Below are positions 1 through 7,350 of a stretch of 64,000 nt of DNA, in pieces (position 1 is the first letter of the stretch; each line of letters begins with the position of its first letter). Made by a program: the position numbers and the translations under genes. The notes beneath the pieces are model-generated. The model saw only the letters and a list, made by a program, of their open reading frames with translations, ran no database searches and was not told the DNA's origin. Source of the stretch: Microbacterium sp. W4I4 (GTDB lineage: Bacteria; Actinomycetota; Actinomycetes; Actinomycetales; Microbacteriaceae); the NCBI RefSeq assembly GCF_030816235.1, contig NZ_JAUSXT010000001.1, forward strand, positions 310,001-374,000. Direction: 5' to 3'.

Positions 1-1
1 G

Positions 2-502
2 CCCAGGCTGCTGATCGACCGGTTCGAGTTCTCCCCGACCATCGCCGGTCTGGCCCTGACGCTCTCGGCGCTCGGCTGGTCGGCTGCGTCGGCTGTGCAG
101 GGTCGGCACGGCGACCGCCTCGGCAGTGCGCGCATCGTCTGGATCGCCGTCGCGCTGCTGATGATCGGCATGGGCAGCGTGCTGTTCGTGAGCATCATCA
201 CAGCCGATCCGTGGGTCGTCGTGATCGGCTGGGGATTCGCCGGCGCGGGGATGGGACTGCTCTATCCGCGGCTGACCGTCCTCACCCTCGCGTACTCGAC
301 GACGGCGAACGAGGGCTTCAACTCCTCGGCGCTGTCCATCTCGGATTCGACGGGATCCGCGGTGATGATCGCCCTGGCGGGACTGGGGTTCGTGCTTCTG
401 CCCATCGTGGGCTCCGGCTACATCACCGTGTACGCGATCGCCATGGCGGTGCTGCTGGTCTCGCTCCTGCCCGGCCTCAGGATGGGCGACGCAGGACGCT
501 GA
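2..502 (+). CDS. MFS transporter, C-terminal part (cut by window edge)
   Basis: The frame is open from base 2 and ends at 502, so only the last ~166 residues are present. They show alternating hydrophobic helices and basic loops typical of the C-terminal half of a major facilitator superfamily drug/metabolite exporter. Visible pieces are a helix followed by a QGRHGDRLG loop, which resembles the conserved inter-helix loop D/R-R-x-G-R-R of MFS proteins, then three or four further membrane segments. The substrate cannot be told from this fragment. Its 3' end overlaps the end of the convergent TetR gene by 26 bases. An internal ATG at 95 is not the real start, because the protein similarity runs upstream of it. 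Confidence 0.75.
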   Translation, partial: PRLLIDRFEFSPTIAGLALTLSALGWSAASAVQGRHGDRLGSARIVWIAVALLMIGMGSVLFVSIITADPWVVVIGWGFAGAGMGLLYPRLTVLTLAYSTTANEGFNSSALSISDSTGSAVMIALAGLGFVLLPIVGSGYITVYAIAMAVLLVSLLPGLRMGDAGR

Positions 503-1031
503 CGGCGTCGAAGGCGCGGATGCCGGCGGTGAAGACCGCATCGGCCTGTGCGGTCGGGTCGGATTCGTCGGAGGCGACCGCGCCGATGCTCTGCGCGTGC
601 ATGCGCTGCTGGAGCAGCATGACGTGACCCAGGATGAACTCGAAGATCGCATCGGCGACATCCGCATGCTCCGGGGCTCCGCCGAGGGACGCCAGCAGCG
701 CATCCTGCGCGCGTCGGGCGCCGAGGCGCAGCGCGTATGTGCTCAGGACCACCTCGGCGCCGTCGCGGTAGGCGAGCAGCGCGTCGCGGATCGATGCGGC
801 GGTGCGAATCAGGGAGAGGGCCTCGTCGGGATCGGGCACGGTGAGCAGGATCCGGTCGGCGACGGCTCCGAGGAGCTCCTGCTTGCTGTCGAAGTGCCAG
901 TAGAGCGCGCTGGGCTGCACCTCGAGCTCGGTGGCGAGCCGTCGCATCGACAGATCGGGGAGGCCGACGTCGTCGAGCAGACGCAGAGCGCGGTCGATGA
1001 TGCTCTGTCGGTCATGTCGCGCGGTGGCCAT
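477..1031 (-). CDS. bioQ: TetR-family biotin regulator (BioQ-like)
   Basis: A 184-residue TetR-family repressor. Residues ~8-55 form the N-terminal helix-turn-helix, with a recognition region reading LEVQPSALYWHF. The rest is a helical ligand/dimer domain. It is divergent to bioY-bioM-bioN and shares with it a double palindrome built on TGAAC-N3-GTTCA. From memory this matches the operator type of BioQ, the actinobacterial TetR regulator of biotin synthesis and uptake, so I name it on context and operator. The start at 1031 is preferred over the longer frame to 1121. A TATACT hexamer lies 6 bases ahead of it (leaderless), and the longer version would be read through the operator. It probably represses itself and bioYMN when biotin is sufficient. 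It could still be a TetR protein of other specificity. Confidence 0.75.
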   Translation of the reverse strand: MATARHDRQSIIDRALRLLDDVGLPDLSMRRLATELEVQPSALYWHFDSKQELLGAVADRILLTVPDPDEALSLIRTAASIRDALLAYRDGAEVVLSTYALRLGARRAQDALLASLGGAPEHADVADAIFEFILGHVMLLQQRMHAQSIGAVASDESDPTAQADAVFTAGIRAFDAVSVLRRPS

Positions 1032-1037
1032 CGCATC

Positions 1038-1043
1038 AGTATA
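1038..1043 (-). promoter_or_regulatory. -10 element of leaderless bioQ
   Basis: On the minus strand this reads TATACT, and its last base is 6 bases before the bioQ ATG. Transcription would begin at or next to the start codon. It abuts the operator, so repressor binding would block it. On the plus strand the overlapping bases 1040-1045 read TATAGT and could serve the bioY direction. Confidence 0.5.
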
Positions 1044-1044
1044 G

Positions 1045-1072
1045 TGAACACCGTTCAGGTGAACAGTGTTCA
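1045..1072. promoter_or_regulatory. Double palindromic operator between bioQ and bioY
   Basis: Two 13-bp palindromes, TGAACACCGTTCA (1045-1057) and TGAACAGTGTTCA (1060-1072), are separated by two bases. Each is TGAAC-N3-GTTCA, and the whole 28 bp is itself nearly symmetric. The centres are 15 bp apart. The block starts 14 bases upstream of the bioQ start codon and ends 36 bases upstream of bioY, over the predicted divergent promoters. The motif is of the BioQ type, and the spacing suggests two TetR dimers bound side by side. Confidence 0.75.
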
Positions 1073-1108
1073 GGACGAGCGTGATGGCCGTCCGAGAGGA
1101 GAACCCCG

Positions 1109-1699
1109 ATGACCGAAGCACCCCGCCCGCTCGGAGCGGACCTGGCCAGGATCGCCGTCTTCGCCGCCTTGATCATCGTGCTCGGCACGGTGACGGTGCC
1201 CGTGCCCGGTGGCGTCCCGATCACCGCGCAGACGCTCGGCGTGATGCTCGCCGGACTCGTTCTCGGAGCCAGGCGAGCACCTCTGGCGGTGCTCGTCGTG
1301 ATCGTGCTGGCCGCGGCGGGTCTGCCGGTGCTGGCCGGTGGACGAGGAGGACTCGGCGTGCTGGTCGGCCCGACAGCGGGCTACCTCGCCGGGTGGATCG
1401 CGGGCACCGTCGTCATCGGCCTGATCGCGCACAACGGGCGATTCACCTGGTGGCGTGCGGCGATCGGCGTGATCCTCGGCGGCATCGTGGTCGTGTACCT
1501 GTTCGGCATCCCTGTGCAGGCGCTCGTCACGGGCGTGCCGATCGTCCCGACCGCCCTGTCCAGCCTGGTCTTCCTGCCCGGCGATCTGCTGAAGGCGGGC
1601 GCAGCCGTCCTGCTCGCCGTCGCCCTGCGCCGGGCCTATCCGCGGGCATTCCCGGCTGTAAGCGCACCAGCGCCTACGTCCGTCGCACATGCGCGCTGA
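1109..1699 (+). CDS. bioY: Biotin ECF transporter S component BioY
   Basis: A 196-residue membrane protein with about six hydrophobic segments that fits BioY, the biotin-binding S component of the energy-coupling-factor importer. Family features include the VPVPGGVPITAQTLGVML stretch (residues ~29-46), a GPTAGYLAGW segment in the middle, and LFGIPVQALVTG and FLPGDLLKAG towards the C terminus. The last includes the conserved PGD that contributes to substrate binding and coupling. A ribosome-binding sequence (GAGGAG, ~1095-1100) precedes the ATG. It is first in the operon bioY-bioM-bioN with overlapping junctions, and sits under the BioQ-like operator. It takes up biotin across the cytoplasmic membrane. 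Confidence 0.93.
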   Translation: MTEAPRPLGADLARIAVFAALIIVLGTVTVPVPGGVPITAQTLGVMLAGLVLGARRAPLAVLVVIVLAAAGLPVLAGGRGGLGVLVGPTAGYLAGWIAGTVVIGLIAHNGRFTWWRAAIGVILGGIVVVYLFGIPVQALVTGVPIVPTALSSLVFLPGDLLKAGAAVLLAVALRRAYPRAFPAVSAPAPTSVAHAR

Positions 1700-2387
1700 G
1701 CGGACCGTCGTCGACACGGCGATCGAGTGCGACGGAGTCGGAGTCGAGGTCGATGGCGCGGTGCTGCTGCGGGACGTGAGCCTGCGCCTATCCGCAGCAC
1801 GCACCGCCGTCATCGGGGCGAACGGCTCGGGAAAGTCCACGTTCGCCCGGGTGCTGAACGGGCTCCGCACGAGCACCTCCGGCAGCATCCGGGTGCACGG
1901 GCTGGATCCGGCACGGGATGCCGCACGGCTCCGCCGTCGGGTGGGCTTCGTGTTCACGAACCCGGAGGCGCAGATCCTGATGCCCACGCCGGCCGAGGAC
2001 GTCGCGCTGTCGCTGCGCGACCTTCCCGCCGCGGAGCGGACGGCACGGGTGACGTCGATCCTGGAGCGCTACGGTCTCGCCGAGCGCGCCGAGGTGCCGG
2101 CATCCGCCCTGTCCGGCGGACAGCGGCAGCTGCTGGCCATCGCCTCCGTCCTTGCGACCGAGCCGCAGCTCGTCGTCGCCGACGAGCCGACCACCCTGCT
2201 GGATCTTCGCAACGCGCGGCGCATCGGCGAGCTGCTGCTCGGTCTGGAGGTGCCCGTCGTGCTCGTCACGCACGATCTGGAGCTGGCGGCTCAGTGCGAT
2301 GAGGCCGTGCTGTTCGAGGACGGGCGCGTGCGCGCGGTCGGTGCACCGGGCGACGTGATCGCGGAGTACCGCCGGAGCTGCGCGTGA
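1689..2387 (+). CDS. bioM: Biotin ECF transporter ATPase BioM
   Basis: A 232-residue ABC ATPase that powers the ECF biotin importer. Walker A is GANGSGKST (residues 43-51), the Q-loop is around NPEAQ (91-95), the signature is LSGGQR (141-146), and Walker B is QLVVADE (160-166) with Glu166 as catalytic base. A switch His follows in LVTHDLE. The TNPEAQ form of the Q-loop is typical of EcfA-type ATPases rather than of classical importers. Its ATG lies within the last codons of bioY (11-base overlap) and its end overlaps bioN, so the three are translationally coupled. Confidence 0.92.
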   Translation: MRAERTVVDTAIECDGVGVEVDGAVLLRDVSLRLSAARTAVIGANGSGKSTFARVLNGLRTSTSGSIRVHGLDPARDAARLRRRVGFVFTNPEAQILMPTPAEDVALSLRDLPAAERTARVTSILERYGLAERAEVPASALSGGQRQLLAIASVLATEPQLVVADEPTTLLDLRNARRIGELLLGLEVPVVLVTHDLELAAQCDEAVLFEDGRVRAVGAPGDVIAEYRRSCA

Positions 2388-2980
2388 TCTCGCTCTATCG
2401 GCCGGGTGCCGGCCTGCTGCATCGGATGCCTCCGCTCGCCAAACTCGGCGGGCTCGCCGCGATCGCCCTGGCGTTGTCGTTCGCCCCGATCGGAGTGGCG
2501 GGCTCCGTCATCGTCCTCCTCCTCGTGTCCGCGCTCTATCCGGTCGCGGCGCTGCCGGTGAGTGCGCTGGGCGAGGGATGGTGGCGTCTGCGCTGGCTCA
2601 TCCTCGTTCTCGGCGGTGCGCTGTGGGTCTTCACCTCGTGGCAGGCTGCGGTCGTCAGCACCGGACGCGTCGTCGCCCTGCTGCTTCTGGCCGACCTGGT
2701 GACGCGCACCACGCGGATGGGAGACCTGCTGGACGCCCTGCGTCGCGTCCTGCGGCCGCTTCGCCGCGTCGGCGTGGATCCGGAGACCGTCGCGATGACG
2801 CTGTCGCTGACGATCGCGATGATCCCGGTGATCGCCGCACTGGCCGGCCAGGTGCGCGATGCGCAGCGGGCGCGGGGGATGCGGCTGGGCCCGCGCGCCG
2901 CGCTGCCGCTGCTGGTGCTCACCATGAAGCACGCGGACGACGTCGGGGATGCCCTCGTGGCACGGGGGATCGCGCGATGA
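2384..2980 (+). CDS. bioN: Biotin ECF transporter T component BioN
   Basis: A 198-residue membrane protein, the EcfT-type scaffold that couples BioM to BioY. Four to five hydrophobic segments are followed by two copies of the family's coupling-helix Ala-Arg-Gly motif at residues 163-165 (QRARGM) and 193-195 (LVARGI). These contact the ATPase grooves. It starts with GTG, overlapping the bioM stop as GTGA, and ends in an ATGA overlap with the zinc-finger gene. It is shorter than group I EcfT proteins, as expected for a biotin-dedicated BioN. Confidence 0.9.
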   Translation: MISLYRPGAGLLHRMPPLAKLGGLAAIALALSFAPIGVAGSVIVLLLVSALYPVAALPVSALGEGWWRLRWLILVLGGALWVFTSWQAAVVSTGRVVALLLLADLVTRTTRMGDLLDALRRVLRPLRRVGVDPETVAMTLSLTIAMIPVIAALAGQVRDAQRARGMRLGPRAALPLLVLTMKHADDVGDALVARGIAR

Positions 2981-3306
2981 CGGTGCGGGTCGGCGGACAT
3001 CTCGTGCGCGGTGCGGTGGTGGACGATCAGTCGCGGTGCGTGCACTACCGCACCGACCTCGACGTGGTGGCCCTGCGCTTCCGCTGCTGCGGTGAGTGGT
3101 ATCCGTGCGTGCACTGTCACGACGAGGCGGTCTCTCATCCACGCGTCGTGTGGGAGCCGGAGGCGGCGGATGTGCACGCGGCGCTGTGCGGTTCCTGCGG
3201 GACGACGATGCCGATAGCGCAGTACCGTCTCAGCGCCGCGTGCCCGGCATGCGGTGCGGGATTCAACCCGGGATGCGCGCGACATCACGCACTGTACTTC
3301 GGGTGA
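2977..3306 (+). CDS. CHY-type zinc-finger protein
   Basis: A 109-residue protein dense in Cys and His. From the N-terminal third it has CVHY, CCxxxYPCxxCH, CGSC, CPxCGxxFNPGC and RHHxLYF, which is the layout of the CHY zinc-finger domain (several zinc ions held by Cys/His). The molecular role in bacteria is not settled. Its start codon overlaps the bioN stop (ATGA), so it is the fourth cistron of the biotin-uptake operon. Its 3' end runs 44 bases into the convergent acyltransferase gene. A link to biotin uptake is inferred from position only. Confidence 0.85.
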   Translation: MTVRVGGHLVRGAVVDDQSRCVHYRTDLDVVALRFRCCGEWYPCVHCHDEAVSHPRVVWEPEAADVHAALCGSCGTTMPIAQYRLSAACPACGAGFNPGCARHHALYFG

Positions 3307-4558
3307 GCGCGGGCACGGGGAGCGGAGTCGTGAGCATCCCCGTGATGCGCAGGGCGAGCAGCCAGGATCCGACGGCGATGACGGCCGTCATCGGTGAGGT
3401 GCCCACCACGAGCAGGAGAGCGACCTCCGCTGCACCGATGAGCACGGCCACCGCGGCGCGGGCGGGCGTGGTGTCGATCGGTGCGCTGAGGCGCTCCAGA
3501 CGCGACAGCGGCACGGCCAGCAGCGCAGTGGTGCTGAGCGCGAGCACGAGCCACAGCGGGCGGCTGAGCCACCATTCGCCGGAGGTCGGCACCGGCAGCT
3601 GATCGCCCGTGACCATGGCGCTCAGCGCGGTGAGGCCGGCGAGAGTCAGCAGCACCGGCATGTGCCACAGGTAGACGGTCATGGCCCGAGCGGACATGAA
3701 TCCGGTGAAGGCCGCGACCGGGCGACGGTCGGCGAACGCCGTCAGCTGCTGCTTGAACAGCGAGAACGCCGCGGTCTGGATGACACCCACCAGCAGCAGG
3801 GCGGTCGTGGGCGGGTTGGTGTTCGCGATGAGGTCGGGGGAGTGGAAGCCCGTTCCGAACGACACCATCAGAAGCCCGAAGGCGACAGCCGCGGCGGTGA
3901 TGCGGATACGACGGGAGAGCGCGTCGATCCGGCCGTCGGCGAGAAGGAAGCCGACCTGCTGCATGGTGAGCCAGACGAAGAGCAGGTTGAGGTAGCCGAT
4001 GCCGTCCGAGCCGGTGATGACGCGTGCGACATCGACCACGAGGGATACGGCGGCCAGCGCGGCGAGCGTCCGCAGCGGCGCCCGCTCGTGCAGGCGGGCC
4101 ATCGCGGGGAGCACGGCCTGGAGCACGAGGAAGACGCCGAGGAACCACAGCGGCTGCCCATAGCGGTAGCCGGCCATGTCCACGAGATCCGGATCCAGCC
4201 CGGCATCCGCCAGCAGTGCCAGCAGCAGTCCCGCGGTCGCCACGGAGGCGATGGCGGGGATCAGCAGGCGCCGCACGCGGGAGACCACGAAGGCCGCACC
4301 GCTCGCGCCCCGACGGCGCTGTGCGCGCAGGGCGGTGATGCCCGCGAAGCCCCCGACGACGAAGAACATCGGCATGACCTGCATGACCCAGCTGACCGGT
4401 ACGATCCAGTGACCGACATCCCCGGCGTTGGCGAACACGGGACCGTCCGGCGACAGCGTCACCCCGACCATGAGCGAGTGCAGAGTCACGACTCCGGCGA
4501 TGGACAGTGCGCGGACGAAGTCGACCGCGCTGTCGCGGTGTGAGGTGACGGTGTGCAT
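3263..4558 (-). CDS. Acyltransferase family 3 membrane protein
   Basis: A 431-residue integral membrane protein of the acyltransferase-3 family (OafA-like). An early DFVRALSIAGVVTLHS segment (residues ~13-28) contains the family's R-x(9-10)-H region, with His27 as the likely catalytic residue. A second helix pair with FFVVGGFAGI follows, then about ten hydrophobic segments in all, and a late YLWHMPVLL motif (residues ~325-333). Such proteins move acetyl or other acyl groups to surface glycans, lipids or small molecules; the substrate is unknown. A clear ribosome-binding sequence (GGGAGAA) lies before the ATG, and TATTCT (minus strand, 4584-4589) is a possible -10. Confidence 0.82.
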   Translation of the reverse strand: MHTVTSHRDSAVDFVRALSIAGVVTLHSLMVGVTLSPDGPVFANAGDVGHWIVPVSWVMQVMPMFFVVGGFAGITALRAQRRRGASGAAFVVSRVRRLLIPAIASVATAGLLLALLADAGLDPDLVDMAGYRYGQPLWFLGVFLVLQAVLPAMARLHERAPLRTLAALAAVSLVVDVARVITGSDGIGYLNLLFVWLTMQQVGFLLADGRIDALSRRIRITAAAVAFGLLMVSFGTGFHSPDLIANTNPPTTALLLVGVIQTAAFSLFKQQLTAFADRRPVAAFTGFMSARAMTVYLWHMPVLLTLAGLTALSAMVTGDQLPVPTSGEWWLSRPLWLVLALSTTALLAVPLSRLERLSAPIDTTPARAAVAVLIGAAEVALLLVVGTSPMTAVIAVGSWLLALRITGMLTTPLPVPALTRSTVRDVARIPG

Positions 4559-4667
4559 GGAGTTCTCCCGGTCTGTTGCCAGGAGAATATGGACGCGGTG
4601 GGATGCCGCACATCACGCCACGGAGTCGAACTCCCTCATACCCAGGGGTGAGGACGCGGTGGCGTGC

Positions 4668-5336
4668 TCACGCGGGCTCGACGAGCCCGGCGTCGTAGGC
4701 GAGGATGACCGCCTGCACGCGATCGCGCAGGCCCAGCTTGGCGAAGACCTTGCCGACGTGCGTCTTGACGGTCTGCTCTGCGATGAACAGCTCCGCCCCG
4801 ATCTCGGCGTTGGAGCTGCCACCGCCGATGAGGGTGAGCACTTCGAGCTCGCGCTCGGTGAGATCCTGCAGACGTGCCCGCGCCTGGGGCGTGCGCGGCC
4901 GGCGATCGGCGAAGTGCTCGATCATCATCCGCGTGACCCGCGGGGCAAGCAGCGCGTCGCCGGCGGCGATCACCCGTACGGCGTGAACCAGCTCGTCGGG
5001 CAGGGCGTCCTTGAGCAGGAAGCCGCTGGCACCCGCCTGCAGGGCGTCGTACACGTAGTCGTCGATGTCGAACGTGGTGAGCATGAGGATCCGCGGGATC
5101 TTCGCCGCGGGGTAGGAGGGCCCGAGGATGCGCCGGGTCGCCTCGATGCCGTCCAGCTCCGGCATCCGCACGTCCATCAGGATCACGTCGGGATCCAGAC
5201 GCGCCGACAGGGTCACCGCCTCGAGACCGTCGGCGGCCTGCCCGGTGACGTGGATGCCCTCGTGGGCATCCAGCAGGGCGGCGAATCCCGCCCGGACCAT
5301 GGCCTGATCGTCGGCGATGAGGACCTCGATGCTCAC
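4668..5336 (-). CDS. LuxR/NarL-family response regulator
   Basis: A 222-residue two-component response regulator. The receiver domain (1-~120) has the acidic pair D9/D10, phospho-acceptor Asp55 in VILMDVRMP, and the switch region LMLTTFD. A C-terminal NarL/LuxR helix-turn-helix follows, from LTERELEVLTLI to QTVKTHVGKVFAKL (roughly residues 158-205). It starts at GTG 5336 and overlaps the histidine-kinase stop as GTGA, so the pair is co-translated. It should bind DNA when phosphorylated by the kinase encoded just upstream. The target genes are unknown. Confidence 0.92.
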   Translation of the reverse strand: MSIEVLIADDQAMVRAGFAALLDAHEGIHVTGQAADGLEAVTLSARLDPDVILMDVRMPELDGIEATRRILGPSYPAAKIPRILMLTTFDIDDYVYDALQAGASGFLLKDALPDELVHAVRVIAAGDALLAPRVTRMMIEHFADRRPRTPQARARLQDLTERELEVLTLIGGGSSNAEIGAELFIAEQTVKTHVGKVFAKLGLRDRVQAVILAYDAGLVEPA

Positions 5337-6547
5337 ATGGTTCCTTTCCGGAGGGGATCGGCGGCGTGCCGGGGGATGCGTGCGGCGACGGTCCAGCCGT
5401 CACCGTCGGGACCGGCGTTCAGCTCGCCGTCGAGCAGCGTGGCGCGCTCGTTCATGCCGCGCAGTCCGTGGCCGGCGGCATCGGAGGTGGATGCCGCAGT
5501 CGATGCCGGACTGTTGCGGACCACGACGGAGACGTCCTCCGCGTCGGCGGTGACGTTCACGTCGATCGCGGACGAGGGTGCGTGGCGCACGGCGTTGCTC
5601 AGGGATTCCTGAACGATGCGGTAGATCGCGATCTGGCTGGCTGTGGAGACGTCACCGCTCACGATCTGGTTGAGGGCGATCGATGCTCCCGCGTGACGGG
5701 TCGTCTCGACCAGTGCGGGGATGTCGCCGATGCCGCGCTGCGGCGCGAGCTCGGCCGTCTGATCCTCGGTCCGCAGCACACCCAGGATGCGGCGCATCTC
5801 CGTCAGCGCGCCCCGGGCGGATGCCGCGATCGACTCGAACTCGGCCACCGCTTCATCCGACAGCTCGGGCGCACGGTAGCGCGCGGTGGAGGCCTGCACC
5901 TGGATGAGCGACATGCTGTGCGCGACCACGTCGTGCAGCTCCCTGGCGATGCGGGTGCGCTCCTCGGCGAGTTCACGGCGGGACTGCTCGGCGGCGGCGT
6001 TCTCGCGCTCCCTGGTGAGCTCGGCGCCCAGCTGGATGCGCCCGGCCAGCAGCACGCCGACGATGAACGCCGCGGTCGCGAGGGACGCGACGACGATCAG
6101 GTCCGCTCCCGCGGCGTTGGCACTGGCGGCCTCCGGCAGCAGCAGGGGAGAGGCCAGCGTCACCATCAGACCCAGCAGCAGCGCGAGCGATCCTCGACGC
6201 CAGCCGTGCAGCATCGTGATCGTCAGGACGAAGACGACGAAGACGATCAGAGTCGGAACCGACCAGGGCCAGGGCCAGAACCGATCCCGATCAGGCGAGA
6301 CCACGAGCGGCTGGGTGAACGCGGCGACCGTGAAGACCGCGATGCTCGTGCGCGGATAGCGCAGTGCCAGTGCCGGCGCACCGGTCAATGCGGCGCCGAC
6401 CAGGAACACCACGAGAACGTTGACTCCGTAGAGGGCGGTGTGGATCGGGACCATGATCGCGTACAGCGCGACGAGGATGCTTCCGAGCGACCAGAGGGCG
6501 AAGCGACGCCCAGGGCGAGGACGTCGAGGGGCGCTCATGTCCTTCAT
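5333..6547 (-). CDS. NarL-type sensor histidine kinase
   Basis: A 404-residue sensor kinase. The first ~170 residues carry about five to six membrane helices with no large external domain, as in DesK/LiaS-like 'intramembrane-sensing' kinases. A coiled-coil linker follows (~171-195), then the HisKA_3 dimerisation and phospho-acceptor domain with ARELHDVVAHSM, where His205 is the phosphorylated residue. The C-terminal HATPase contains the N box (ESLSNAVRHA) and GHGLRGMNER. The ATG at 6547 overlaps the dedA stop (ATGA); a second in-frame ATG at 6538 is also possible. Its partner regulator is directly downstream. The stimulus is unknown; the membrane context suggests envelope stress. Confidence 0.9.
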   Translation of the reverse strand: MKDMSAPRRPRPGRRFALWSLGSILVALYAIMVPIHTALYGVNVLVVFLVGAALTGAPALALRYPRTSIAVFTVAAFTQPLVVSPDRDRFWPWPWSVPTLIVFVVFVLTITMLHGWRRGSLALLLGLMVTLASPLLLPEAASANAAGADLIVVASLATAAFIVGVLLAGRIQLGAELTRERENAAAEQSRRELAEERTRIARELHDVVAHSMSLIQVQASTARYRAPELSDEAVAEFESIAASARGALTEMRRILGVLRTEDQTAELAPQRGIGDIPALVETTRHAGASIALNQIVSGDVSTASQIAIYRIVQESLSNAVRHAPSSAIDVNVTADAEDVSVVVRNSPASTAASTSDAAGHGLRGMNERATLLDGELNAGPDGDGWTVAARIPRHAADPLRKGTM

Positions 6548-7203
6548 CCTGCCACTGTCGCGTCGAGCCGGGCTGCTTCGGCGTCGGTCGCCGGGGTCTC
6601 GCGCGCCTCGCGGGTGCGTCGCCGCCAGGCGATGACCCGGTCGATCACGATGCCGATGGCCAGAGCGATGGCGATGCCGATCACCACGCTGAGGAAGGGG
6701 CTGCCCTTCAGCCAGTTCCCGGCGATCATCCCGATGACGATGCTGTACGCGGCCCAGGTGAAGCCGCTGATGACGGACAGCGGCAGGAATCGACGCCAGG
6801 GGTAGTGCACCGCCCCGGCGGTCATGTTCACCGCCACGCGCCCCACGGGCACGTACCGGGCGCCGAGGATGAGCCCTGCGCCGCCGCGCTCGAGGGCACG
6901 AGCCGAGGCGTCGAAGGCCGCGATGACGCGTGGCCGTCGCATCCATGCGAACCGTTCGGTGCCGACCGCTCGTCCGAGGCGGTAGGCGATGTTGTCTCCG
7001 AGGACAGCCCCGAGCCCGCCCACGACCCCGAGCAGGATGACGTCGACATCGCCGCCGGATGCCGCGACCGCGGCCGCGGCGATCAGCACGGTCTCGCTGG
7101 GCACAGGGGGGAAGAAGCCGTCGATGACCGCCACGGCGAAGAGCACGAGGTACAGCCACGGCGAGGCGACAGCCTGCATGATGAGGTCGTTGATGATGTC
7201 CAC
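6544..7203 (-). CDS. DedA-family membrane protein
   Basis: A DedA/SNARE-associated family membrane protein of 219 residues if started at GTG 7203. Family signs are the early FFPPVPSETVLIAAA segment, an F/Y-x-GR-type GDNIAYRLGR stretch, and GARYVPVGRVAVNMTAGAV with the conserved Arg and Pro, followed by two C-terminal helices. DedA proteins are linked to undecaprenyl-phosphate or phospholipid flipping. The start at 7203 is chosen because TACCTT (minus strand) ends exactly 6 bases ahead of it, the leaderless spacing seen elsewhere here. A longer frame reaches ATG 7242 without a ribosome-binding site. The stop overlaps the histidine-kinase start, so the three genes form one operon, possibly envelope-related. 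Confidence 0.85.
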   Translation of the reverse strand: MDIINDLIMQAVASPWLYLVLFAVAVIDGFFPPVPSETVLIAAAAVAASGGDVDVILLGVVGGLGAVLGDNIAYRLGRAVGTERFAWMRRPRVIAAFDASARALERGGAGLILGARYVPVGRVAVNMTAGAVHYPWRRFLPLSVISGFTWAAYSIVIGMIAGNWLKGSPFLSVVIGIAIALAIGIVIDRVIAWRRRTREARETPATDAEAARLDATVAG

Positions 7204-7209
7204 CCGTTG

Positions 7210-7215
7210 AAGGTA
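7210..7215 (-). promoter_or_regulatory. -10 element ahead of dedA
   Basis: Reads TACCTT on the minus strand, 6 bases before GTG 7203. It supports that start and a leaderless dedA-kinase-regulator message. Confidence 0.4.
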
Positions 7216-7295
7216 CGAAGCGGGTGCCCAGCTGCACATCACTCTGCAGTATCGACCGTGTCATACCGCAGAGGGGTCTTACATGCGGCGCGAAC

Positions 7296-7301
7296 TATAC
7301 T
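7296..7301 (+). promoter_or_regulatory. Possible -10 of the ABC-F gene
   Basis: TATACT on the plus strand, about 50 bases before the GTG start of the ABC-F gene. No convincing -35 box is seen at the usual distance. Confidence 0.35.
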
Positions 7302-7350
7302 GAGAGGCTGGCCCTTCGGCCGCTTCCCCCTCGACGATCGGAATACCGCT

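Noticed and set aside
597..1112. Plus-strand 171-codon frame opposite bioQ
   Set aside because: It is antisense to a clear TetR protein, has no domain and crosses the operator.
5333..7264. A 643-codon frame extending the histidine kinase upstream through dedA
   Set aside because: The upstream part is out of frame to a clear DedA protein, and the kinase has its own ATG overlapping the dedA stop.
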